The notes: generated by a model not told the origin, from the sequence alone. A DNA stretch of 7,446 bases from Bacilli bacterium (GCA_016282055.1 JAEEJT010000147.1:1-7446); one strand, 5' to 3'; positions 1 to 6,042 are shown, counted from the first letter of the stretch. Program-made: numbers and translations.

Positions 1-202
1 CGATGATTTAATTAAAGTCAGTAAATCAAAATATAGATTAGTTGTTGGAGCTGCTAAAAGAGCTAAGGATTTATCAAGAAAGAATAATCCTTGTGAACCT
101 TTAATTGAAAAACCAGATAGTAAAAAACCTATTGGTATTGCTTTAGAGGAAGTTATAGCAGGTAAGATTGAAATTGTTAATTTAGAAGAAGAAGAAAAAT
201 AG
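1..202 (+). CDS. rpoZ: RNA polymerase omega subunit, 3' part (5' end outside window)
   Basis: This is the C-terminal part of the omega subunit, the small protein that helps assemble and stabilise RNA polymerase by holding the beta-prime subunit. The reading frame enters at base 2 and gives 66 residues before TAG at 200-202. The family core is visible near the visible start as SKYRLVVGAAKRAKDL (the usual YxLV..AAKRAR.L), followed by KPIGIALEEVIAGKI, which matches the conserved KP..IA..EI..GK block of Firmicute omegas. The tail ends in an acidic run (EEEEK). Only the first few residues should be missing, because family members are usually about 65-90 residues. The gene lies directly upstream of priA, as in many Firmicutes (gmk-rpoZ-coaBC-priA-fmt), although no coaBC is present between them here. 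A strong terminator follows. Confidence 0.88.
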   Translation, partial: DDLIKVSKSKYRLVVGAAKRAKDLSRKNNPCEPLIEKPDSKKPIGIALEEVIAGKIEIVNLEEEEK

Positions 203-210
203 GATATTTG

Positions 211-241
211 ATAACAAGTCTTTGACTTGTTATTTTTTTTT
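211..241 (+). terminator. Intrinsic terminator after rpoZ
   Basis: A perfect 10-bp stem (ATAACAAGTC at 211-220 with GACTTGTTAT at 224-233) closes a three-base TTT loop. A run of nine T residues at 233-241 follows. It begins 8 bases after the rpoZ stop codon and would separate rpoZ from priA. Confidence 0.9.
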
Positions 242-250
242 ATTTATGTT
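222..250 (+). promoter_or_regulatory. Candidate priA promoter overlapping the terminator
   Basis: TTGACT at 222-227 matches the sigma-A -35 box in 5 of 6 positions, and TATGTT at 245-250 matches the -10 box in 4 of 6 with a 17-base spacer. Other -10-like words (TATTAT at 250-255 and at 255-260) lie nearby in this AT-rich stretch, so the exact -10 is uncertain. A promoter is expected somewhere here because priA follows a strong terminator. The -35 box would sit in the loop and right arm of that terminator. Confidence 0.35.
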
Positions 251-265
251 ATTATATTATATATA

Positions 266-273
266 AGTGAGGT
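266..273 (+). promoter_or_regulatory. priA ribosome binding site that fixes the ATG start
   Basis: The purine stretch AGTGAGGT, with GAGG at 269-272, lies 7 bases before ATG at 280. A TTG at 274 could open the same frame, but it lies directly against this site, so the ATG is the better start. Confidence 0.7.
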
Positions 274-279
274 TTGTTG

Positions 280-2568
280 ATGTTTGCTAAAGTTGTAGTT
301 GATATAAAATCTAAAGATTTAAATGAAACTTATACTTATCATGTTCCTATTGAATATGAGGATTTTTTATGTTGTGGTTCTAGAGTATTAGTTGATTTTG
401 GAGCAAGAAAGATATTAGGTTATGTTATAGAATTATCTAATGAAACTGATTATGATGGAACAATGAAAGACATTGTTGAGATTTTAGATTATACAAAACA
501 ACTATCACAAGAACAAATAGATATTGCTAAATTTTTGTCAGAACAAACTCATACAGAACTATCAAAGTGTTTAGATGTTATGTTTCCAGCAGTCTTAAAA
601 TCAAAGTATGAAAGATTTATTAAGATTGTTGATGAGGCTAATGTTGATCCTAATGTTTTACTTTTATTTAAAGATAAGAAAAAGATTTTATTAACTAAGG
701 AATTATTAAAGGATAATCCTAAGATTAAAAAAGAATTAGAGAGAAAAACTATAGAACTTGATTATGATGTTAAATCATATGGTAAAAGAAAACTAAAGAA
801 GTTTTATAGTGTTAATGAGGCTAGTTTTAGTGCTTATGATAGATTTGATGGCATAAAACGTGATCTTATTGATTACTTATTAAATGTAAAACTTGCTACT
901 ATTGATAATATTAGAGAGAATGTTGGATGTAGTGATTATCTTGTTCAAAGTTTAGTTAAGAGTGAAGTTCTTACTGTCACTGAAGAATATTACGTTGAAG
1001 AAACTAGTTTTGATAGAGTGCCATTACAATATAAAGAATTTGTTGGTGAGAAGAAGGATTTACTTGAAAAGTATAATAATTTATCTTTAAAACCATTTTT
1101 GTTTTATACAAATGATGATGAATTTTCTTTAGATTTTTATTATAATATTTGTTGTGAAATGTTGATGAAACATAAAAAAGTTTTATTTGTTACACCAACA
1201 TTAATCAATAATTATTATTATTTTAAGAAGTTTAGTCAATTATTTACTGGTTATAGTGTATTGAATTTTAGTGGATCTATGACTGATAATGAGTTTTATG
1301 ATAATTACATTAGACTTATTAATGATGATTGTGATATTGTTATTACAACAAAAGTTGGTGCTTTTTTACCTATTAATGAGTTAGGATTAATTATTGTTTG
1401 TGATGAGTCTAACTTTAATTATATTAATGAAATGACTCCTAAATATAACTTAATTGAAGTATTAAAGTATAGAAGTGTTTATAATAATGCTAAGTTAATA
1501 CTAGAATCTGATCCTATGACCGTTGATAATTATTACTATTATTTTCAAGCTAAATATAATATTTTACAATATATTAAAGAGCCTATTCATCATGCACAAC
1601 TTGTTGATATGCGTGAAGCTATGTATCAAAATAGAACTTGCATATCTCAAACTTTAGAGAATAGACTAAGTAATGCTTTAGAACATAATGATATTTCTTT
1701 ATTGATTTTGAATCAAAGAGGATATTCTAATCATTTAGTTTGTCCTAATTGTGGAGATGTTTTAAAGTGCGATAAGTGTAATATTCCAATGACTTACTTT
1801 AAAGAAAAGAATGAAGTAAGGTGTAAATATTGTGGCAAGAAGAGTGAATCTATTGTTTGTAAATGTGGTTATAAATATGAAATGAGTGGTCTTGGACTTG
1901 AACTTGTTGAAGAAAAAGTTAAACAATTATTTCCTAATGCATCTACATTAATCATAGATAGTGATACTATGAGAGAGTATGATAAATTTAAAGAAATTGT
2001 TATTATGTTAGAGACTAAACAGATTGATATTGTTATTGGAACTAATAATGCATTAAGTCTTGCTACTTATGCTGACTTTAATTTGATTGGTTTAATTAGT
2101 GTAGATAACTTATTAAATACTAGTGATTATAGATCTAGCTATAATACTTTTAGTTTAATAGTTAATAGTTTGAAGGTTAGTGATTTAATTATTCAAGGTT
2201 TTGATTTAAGTCATTATTCTATTAGACATGGAGTTAATTGTGACTTTGTTTCTTTTTATAACGAAGAAATTAAGAATAGAGAAAACTATAAATATGCTCC
2301 ATTTTATGAGATTAATAAGCTTGTTATTACTGGTGATTATAATAGTATTTATTATGCTGCAAACTATTTTAGAAAGATATATGGTTTAAAATTTAATGAT
2401 AATAATTTATGTTTAGGACCAACTTATAATAAAATTAAGCGTGGTGTTCAGCTAATTTTAAAACATAAATGTTATGAGAAAGTTATTGAAATTATTGAAG
2501 ATGTTAAGACTAAATTTAAAGATTATAAGATAGAATTTAGTTATGAAAGATATCCTAGAGTATTTTAA
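280..2568 (+). CDS. priA: Primosomal protein N' (PriA) with degenerate helicase motifs
   Basis: PriA recognises stalled or recombined forks and starts reloading of the replicative helicase in the cytoplasm. This protein has 762 residues from ATG 280, a normal family length. Residues 1-105 match the 3'-DNA-binding domain (start MFAKVVVDI, then YHVP, GSRVLVDFG). A winged-helix-like part and two helicase lobes follow, interrupted by the zinc region (Cys 488, 491, 497, 500, 515, 518, 527, 529). The C-terminal domain carries YAPFYEI, LGPTYNKIKRG and a final SYERYPRVF. The zinc region begins with LNQRGYSNHLVCPNCG, which is diagnostic for PriA. However, the ATPase motifs are gone. The expected GVTGSGKT reads TNDDEFSL (277-284), DEEH reads CDES (374-377), SATP is replaced by SDPM, and the QVAGRAGR loop is deleted. 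It is therefore probably a structural rather than motor protein (inference). There is no Trp in 762 residues. It is followed 12 bases later by fmt, with which it is probably cotranscribed. Confidence 0.92.
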   Translation: MFAKVVVDIKSKDLNETYTYHVPIEYEDFLCCGSRVLVDFGARKILGYVIELSNETDYDGTMKDIVEILDYTKQLSQEQIDIAKFLSEQTHTELSKCLDVMFPAVLKSKYERFIKIVDEANVDPNVLLLFKDKKKILLTKELLKDNPKIKKELERKTIELDYDVKSYGKRKLKKFYSVNEASFSAYDRFDGIKRDLIDYLLNVKLATIDNIRENVGCSDYLVQSLVKSEVLTVTEEYYVEETSFDRVPLQYKEFVGEKKDLLEKYNNLSLKPFLFYTNDDEFSLDFYYNICCEMLMKHKKVLFVTPTLINNYYYFKKFSQLFTGYSVLNFSGSMTDNEFYDNYIRLINDDCDIVITTKVGAFLPINELGLIIVCDESNFNYINEMTPKYNLIEVLKYRSVYNNAKLILESDPMTVDNYYYYFQAKYNILQYIKEPIHHAQLVDMREAMYQNRTCISQTLENRLSNALEHNDISLLILNQRGYSNHLVCPNCGDVLKCDKCNIPMTYFKEKNEVRCKYCGKKSESIVCKCGYKYEMSGLGLELVEEKVKQLFPNASTLIIDSDTMREYDKFKEIVIMLETKQIDIVIGTNNALSLATYADFNLIGLISVDNLLNTSDYRSSYNTFSLIVNSLKVSDLIIQGFDLSHYSIRHGVNCDFVSFYNEEIKNRENYKYAPFYEINKLVITGDYNSIYYAANYFRKIYGLKFNDNNLCLGPTYNKIKRGVQLILKHKCYEKVIEIIEDVKTKFKDYKIEFSYERYPRVF

Positions 2569-2580
2569 AAAGGTGATTAT

Positions 2581-3513
2581 ATGAGGATAATATTTATGGG
2601 AACTCCAATGTTTGCTGTTCCAATACTTGATGAAATAAGAAAAGAACATGATGTTGTTTTGGTTGTTACACAACCGGATACATATAATTTAAAGAAGAAA
2701 AAAATGGTATTTAATCCTGTTAAAGAGTATTGTGTTAGTAATAATTTAGAGTGTTTTCAACCGGAAAAAATCAAAAAAGAATATGATAAGATTTTAGCTA
2801 CTCCATGCGATTTAATTGTTACAGCTGCATATGGACAAATCATAGGTGAAGAGGTTTTATGCCATCCTAGATTAAGATGTATTAATGTTCATGGTTCACT
2901 TTTACCTAAACATAGAGGGGGAGCACCTATACAAAGAGCTATTATAAATGGTGATAGTAAAACTGGTATAACTATTATGTACATGGAAAAAGGTATGGAT
3001 ACTGGTGATATGCTATATCAAGAAAGTATTGATATTCTTGATAGTGATAATCAAGATACTATGTTTAGTAAGCTTAGTATGCTTGGTGCAAGTTGTATTA
3101 ACAAGGTTATTAGTGACCTTGATAAAGGTCTAATAACTCCTGTTAAGCAAGATGAAAGCTTAGTAACATACTCTTTGAACTTAACGAAAGAAGATGAACA
3201 TATTGACTTTACTAAGTCAAATGTTGATGTATTTAATCAAATTAGAGGTCTTAACTCTAACCCTGGAGCCTACTGTATACTTGATAATTTTAATGTTAAG
3301 GTGTATAATACTAAAAAGACTGATAAGAAACATAATGGTAAAACTGGTGTTATTATTGGTATTAATAAAGATTCATTTGAGGTTAGTTGTGGAAATAATT
3401 CTGTTATTGCTATAACAGAAATACAGTTTCCATCTAAGAAAAGAATGCTTGTTAAAGATTTTTTAAATGGGTTAGGCAAAAGTCTTATTACTTTAAATAA
3501 GGAGATAAAATAA
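2581..3513 (+). CDS. fmt: Methionyl-tRNA formyltransferase
   Basis: This enzyme transfers a formyl group from 10-formyl-tetrahydrofolate to Met-tRNA(fMet), making the initiator tRNA for translation. The protein has 310 residues, the usual length. The N-terminal formyltransferase domain opens with MRIIFMGTPMFAVPIL. It carries INVHGSLLPKHRGGAPIQ near 101-118, including the catalytic Asn102 and His104, and MDTGD at 139-143 with catalytic Asp140. The C-terminal tRNA-binding domain shows HIDF, IRGLNSNPGAY and a lysine-rich end. The loop after QPD (31-33), normally rich in RPxGRG, reads TYNLKKKKM here, and the usual IDW is IDF. The start is supported by AAAGGTGA at 2569-2576. The gene overlaps the next one by a single base (TAATG), which indicates translational coupling in a priA-fmt-pgpA operon. 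Confidence 0.95.
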   Translation: MRIIFMGTPMFAVPILDEIRKEHDVVLVVTQPDTYNLKKKKMVFNPVKEYCVSNNLECFQPEKIKKEYDKILATPCDLIVTAAYGQIIGEEVLCHPRLRCINVHGSLLPKHRGGAPIQRAIINGDSKTGITIMYMEKGMDTGDMLYQESIDILDSDNQDTMFSKLSMLGASCINKVISDLDKGLITPVKQDESLVTYSLNLTKEDEHIDFTKSNVDVFNQIRGLNSNPGAYCILDNFNVKVYNTKKTDKKHNGKTGVIIGINKDSFEVSCGNNSVIAITEIQFPSKKRMLVKDFLNGLGKSLITLNKEIK

Positions 3514-4052
3514 TGAACGAAAAAAGAGTGTTTTTCTCTAGACAAGAAATGTATGAAATAAATAAGAAGTCATTACTTGAAAGAGGAGTTAAAATTGAAG
3601 ATATTGCTGAGATTGCTTATAATCAACAAGGTAAATATAATCCTAATTTAAAAATGAGTGATTGCATTGAATCTGTTGAAAAGATTTTATCTTATCGTGA
3701 TATTTTTCATCTTGTTCAATTAGGAATTGAAATTGATAAACTTGCTGAAAAGGGATTATTAAGTAGTCCTATTCAAGATGTTATTAAAGCTGATTTGGGT
3801 ATGTTTGGTATTGATGAAATCTTTGGTTTAGCTATTGCTCAAATGTATGGTACTATTGGCCAAACTAACTTTGGTGATATTGATGTTAACAAACCTGGAA
3901 TTGTTAAGAAATTAAATGATGATGGTAAACCTGGTAAAGATCATTGTCATACTTTCTTAGATGATATTGTTGGTGCTTTAGCTGCTGCAGCAAGCACAAG
4001 AGTTGCTCAAATCATTAGTGAAGAAGAAGCAATAAAAGAATCTAATAATTAA
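3513..4052 (+). CDS. pgpA: Phosphatidylglycerophosphatase A family protein (YutG-like)
   Basis: This 179-residue protein matches the PgpA/YutG family, predicted to remove phosphate from phosphatidylglycerophosphate to give phosphatidylglycerol. Visible family blocks, in order, are LLERGVKIEDIAEIAYNQQ (21-39), YRDIFHLVQLGIEIDKLAE (61-79), FGIDEIFGLAI (98-108), GTIGQTNFGDIDVNKPGI (113-130) and HTFLDDIVGALAAAA (146-160). The acidic and His residues in the last blocks are probable metal/phosphate ligands (inference). No clear membrane segments are seen, so it looks like the soluble YutG type rather than a multi-pass enzyme. It is slightly longer than typical members because of a short charged N-terminal extension and C-terminal tail. 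The start is fixed by AAGGAGA at 3499-3505, and the ATG overlaps the fmt stop. The exact substrate cannot be proved from sequence. Pairing with fmt is not functionally obvious. Confidence 0.85.
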   Translation: MNEKRVFFSRQEMYEINKKSLLERGVKIEDIAEIAYNQQGKYNPNLKMSDCIESVEKILSYRDIFHLVQLGIEIDKLAEKGLLSSPIQDVIKADLGMFGIDEIFGLAIAQMYGTIGQTNFGDIDVNKPGIVKKLNDDGKPGKDHCHTFLDDIVGALAAAASTRVAQIISEEEAIKESNN

Positions 4053-4076
4053 TCTATCAATTTTGATAGATTTTTT
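4053..4076 (+). terminator. Short intrinsic terminator after pgpA
   Basis: A 7-bp stem (TCTATCA at 4053-4059 with TGATAGA at 4064-4070) with loop ATTT is followed by six T residues at 4071-4076. It starts on the base after the pgpA stop codon. The stem is AT-rich, so termination may be partial. Only 24 bases separate its end from the next ATG, and no good promoter is visible in between. Confidence 0.75.
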
Positions 4077-4100
4077 ATTGAAATAATTAGGAAAATTATT

Positions 4101-5264
4101 ATGAGAAATTTTAATGATCAGAAGATATTTGAAAAATTTAAGACAAATGTATTAGGTAAAACTAATACACTAACTAATCTTACAACAAATCAAAGAATAA
4201 CAAATAAGATATATGAATTAGTTCCTATTATGGCAAGTTTAGTTTTATTAACTGATGTTATGTGGCTTGTTATATCAACTTTTTTTCATTACATTGATTT
4301 TAATATTAGTACTATTATTTGTATAATAGCATTAATTTTTACTTCAACATTAATGATAGTATTACCAATGTTAATTAAAAACAATTTATTTAAAAGAATT
4401 AGTTTACTTATTTATTATTTAATTATTATTAGTGCTACTATTGTTATTTCAACTGATAGAGCTATTGTTAGTAGTAAGATGGGAACTCAAAGTGGAGTTA
4501 ATATTGTTACATACTTTATGTTCTTACTTGTTTTGTTTCCATTACCATATATAGTTGATAGTATAGTAATTGTTGCATCTGTTGTACTTAGTTTTATAAT
4601 TCCGCTTGTTTTTGCCGGAAATTTAGGCTTTGATGTGATTTCTAACTTACTAGTTAGAGTTTATATCATAGTTGGTTACATCGTTTTGAGGCACAAAAAT
4701 TTTACTCATTGTTATAAGCAAATTCAACTTGAGAGAATGCAAGAAACATTACTAGAGTATTCTTATATTGATAATTTAACAAATATATTAAATAGACGTG
4801 CACTAGAAGAATATTGTACTAAACTTATAAGAAGTGATAACGTTGATAATATTGGAACAGTATTTTTTGACATTGATGCTTTTAAAGTATTTAATGATAC
4901 TTATTCCCATTCTGAAGGTGATGTTGTATTAACTAAATTATGTCATTTAATTAATGATAATTTAAAAGATGATGAGTATTTATTTAGATATGGTGGAGAA
5001 GAGTTTATCATTATAATTTTAAATAAGACAAAAGAAGAGATGTTAAACTTTGGACTTTTTATTAAGAATTTAGTATATGAAGCTAATATCAAAAGAAATG
5101 ATATTTCTGATTTTGATAGGATTACTATTAGTGCTGGTATTACTATGAATAATAAACATGACTTAATAGAAAATGATTTTATAAGTAAAGCTGATGAAGA
5201 ACTTTATATAGCTAAAAAGAGCAAGAAGAATTGTGTAGCTTTTGAAAAGAATATTTATAGATAA
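4101..5264 (+). CDS. Membrane-anchored diguanylate cyclase (GGEEF domain)
   Basis: This protein is predicted to make the second messenger cyclic di-GMP from two GTP. Of its 387 residues, about 40-197 form six predicted membrane segments (approximately 41-63, 69-92, 98-117, 133-150, 152-172, 178-197) of a type I cannot assign to a named sensor domain. A short helical linker follows, then a full GGDEF domain from about 215. That domain shows the entry motif DNLTNILNRR (224-233), FFDIDAFKVFND (255-266) with metal-binding Asp257 and guanine-contacting Asn265, EGD (272-274), the active-site loop GGEEF (298-302), SAGIT, and ADEELYIAKK near the end. All key catalytic residues are present, so activity is likely. 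The product-inhibition site RxxD, expected at 289-292, reads KDDE. Start: AGGA at 4089-4092, 8 bases before ATG. The gene lies between two terminators. There is no EAL or HD-GYP phosphodiesterase in the window. Confidence 0.92.
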   Translation: MRNFNDQKIFEKFKTNVLGKTNTLTNLTTNQRITNKIYELVPIMASLVLLTDVMWLVISTFFHYIDFNISTIICIIALIFTSTLMIVLPMLIKNNLFKRISLLIYYLIIISATIVISTDRAIVSSKMGTQSGVNIVTYFMFLLVLFPLPYIVDSIVIVASVVLSFIIPLVFAGNLGFDVISNLLVRVYIIVGYIVLRHKNFTHCYKQIQLERMQETLLEYSYIDNLTNILNRRALEEYCTKLIRSDNVDNIGTVFFDIDAFKVFNDTYSHSEGDVVLTKLCHLINDNLKDDEYLFRYGGEEFIIIILNKTKEEMLNFGLFIKNLVYEANIKRNDISDFDRITISAGITMNNKHDLIENDFISKADEELYIAKKSKKNCVAFEKNIYR

Positions 5265-5271
5265 AATAAAT

Positions 5272-5296
5272 GGTTGTCAATTGACAACCTTTTTTT
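5272..5296 (+). terminator. Intrinsic terminator after the diguanylate cyclase gene
   Basis: GGTTGTCAATTGACAACC at 5272-5289 is a perfect 18-base palindrome. It can fold as a 7-bp stem with an AATT loop and is followed by seven T residues at 5290-5296. It lies 7 bases after the stop codon. Confidence 0.9.
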
Positions 5297-5298
5297 AT

Positions 5299-5331
5299 CT
5301 TTAAAATCGGGAAAAATAATTAATTTTAAAG
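5299..5331. repeat. AT-rich 9-bp inverted repeat in the intergenic region
   Basis: CTTTAAAAT at 5299-5307 is the exact reverse complement of ATTTTAAAG at 5323-5331, with a 15-base spacer that includes the unusually G-rich TCGGG. In such AT-rich DNA it could arise by chance. It lies between a terminator and a strong promoter, so an upstream regulator site is possible. Confidence 0.3.
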
Positions 5332-5351
5332 CTTTATAAAAATAATTTTTT

Positions 5352-5374
5352 AATTGTTTACTTTATGAACAATT
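5352..5374. promoter_or_regulatory. Candidate operator: inverted repeat over the -35 box
   Basis: AATTGTT at 5352-5358 and AACAATT at 5368-5374 are exact reverse complements separated by 9 bases, so their centres are 16 bases apart. The repeat covers the -35 box and most of the spacer of the promoter for the winged-helix gene. This is where a dimeric repressor would block RNA polymerase. The winged-helix product of the first gene is the natural candidate ligand (inference). Confidence 0.45.
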
Positions 5375-5385
5375 GATGATATAAT
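5357..5385 (+). promoter_or_regulatory. Sigma-A-type promoter with extended -10 (TGaTATAAT)
   Basis: TTTACT at 5357-5362 (4 of 6 matches to the -35 consensus) is followed by a 17-base spacer and a perfect TATAAT at 5380-5385. TG at 5377-5378 makes it an extended -10. Transcription should begin near 5391-5393, leaving a leader of only about 14 bases that carries the Shine-Dalgarno site AGAGGGA (5394-5400) before ATG 5406. This is the clearest promoter in the window. Confidence 0.8.
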
Positions 5386-5405
5386 AGGAAATAAGAGGGA
5401 TTAAC

Positions 5406-6023
5406 ATGATATTAAATGAGTTTTTTATTACATCAAAAGTATTCAAAGAATTAATTATTTTAAATTATATTTCAAATAATGAATCTTGTACTCAAAGAGA
5501 TATGTCTAGTGTTTGTAAAGTTTCTGTTGCTATGATTAATAGTTATATTGATGAATATAGTAAGAATGGACTTATTAAGCTAGATTATCAATCTAAAAAG
5601 ACTGTTAGTTATAAATTAACTAGTAAAGGTGAACAAAGAAGAAGATTACTTAATATTAAGTATCTAGAATCAAGTCTAGATGTTTTTAATAATGCTATTA
5701 TTGAATGTAAAAATATTATTCAAAATATTTGTATTAAAGGATATAAGAATATTTTATTTTATGGTGCTGGTGAAGTATGCGAATTAATGCTTAGAGTATT
5801 AAATGATAGTGATGACACTGGTCTAAGTGTTCTTGCTATTATTGATGATAATACTAATAAACAAGGTAAATTATTACATAATTATCCTATTGTAAGTATT
5901 AATGAAATAAATAAATATAATTATGATGGTATTATGATTACAAGTTATACTAATAATGATATTATTAAAAATAAACTTTTAAATGCTGGTTTTGATTGTG
6001 ATAAGATTATAGAGTTTTTTTAA
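5406..6023 (+). CDS. Winged-helix DNA-binding / Rossmann-domain fusion, putative regulator
   Basis: This 205-residue protein has two apparent parts. Residues about 9-82 look like a winged helix of the MarR-like type: a helix ending LNYISNN, then CTQRDMSSVCKVSVAMINSY (recognition-helix region) and a wing, KLDYQSKKTVSYKLTSKGEQ. Residues about 113-205 form a compact nucleotide-binding-like fold. Its Gly motif is FYGAGEVCELML (118-129), IIDD sits at the end of the second strand (145-148), and LLHNYPIVSINEI and YDGIMITSYTN follow. This resembles the PglD N-terminal or CoA-binding-type Rossmann units of sugar-modifying proteins. I do not recognise a named family. The role as a ligand-sensing regulator of the downstream sugar genes is inference. 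The architecture recalls the redox repressor Rex, but the motifs do not fit it. A strong promoter and an operator-like repeat lie just upstream, and the next gene starts 19 bases after the stop. Confidence 0.72.
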   Translation: MILNEFFITSKVFKELIILNYISNNESCTQRDMSSVCKVSVAMINSYIDEYSKNGLIKLDYQSKKTVSYKLTSKGEQRRRLLNIKYLESSLDVFNNAIIECKNIIQNICIKGYKNILFYGAGEVCELMLRVLNDSDDTGLSVLAIIDDNTNKQGKLLHNYPIVSINEINKYNYDGIMITSYTNNDIIKNKLLNAGFDCDKIIEFF

Positions 6024-6030
6024 AAATGTG

Positions 6031-6036
6031 AAAGGA
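6031..6036 (+). promoter_or_regulatory. Ribosome binding site that selects ATG 6043
   Basis: AAAGGA at 6031-6036 lies 6 bases before ATG at 6043. An in-frame GTG at 6028 would place this site inside the coding region and has no Shine-Dalgarno sequence of its own, so the downstream ATG is the likely start. Confidence 0.75.
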
Positions 6037-6042
6037 AAAATT

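Noticed and set aside
274..282. TTG 274 as the priA start
   Set aside because: It abuts the GAGG ribosome site at 269-272, whereas ATG 280 has a 7-base spacing and gives the family-typical N-terminus.
1090..2230. PriA motif loss explained by sequencing frameshift or pseudogene decay
   Set aside because: The frame is open over the full normal length, conserved blocks occur before, between and after the lost motifs, and the gene sits in an intact operon with good ribosome sites.
2458..2673. Reverse-strand ORF across the priA-fmt junction
   Set aside because: It overlaps two clearly conserved + strand genes, has no family likeness and no ribosome site. It is a shadow of AT-rich coding DNA.
3194..3545. 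Short ORFs on both strands inside the end of fmt (3194-3415 + and 3270-3545 -)
   Set aside because: They lie in other frames of the conserved Fmt C-terminal domain, and their composition is low-complexity Leu/Ile or Ser/Leu-rich.
5297..5405. Riboswitch or small RNA in the longest intergenic stretch
   Set aside because: Transcription from the visible promoter starts about 14 bases before the ATG, leaving no room for a leader. No GC-containing conserved fold is visible, only AT-rich repeats.
5406..6023. Rex redox repressor
   Set aside because: The plan (winged helix then Rossmann) is similar, but the glycine motif region and the C-terminal part resemble PglD/CoA-binding folds. The Rex C-terminal swapped helix is not evident.
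6028..6030. GTG 6028 as the aminotransferase start
   Set aside because: The AAAGGA ribosome site (6031-6036) lies downstream of it and fits ATG 6043 instead.
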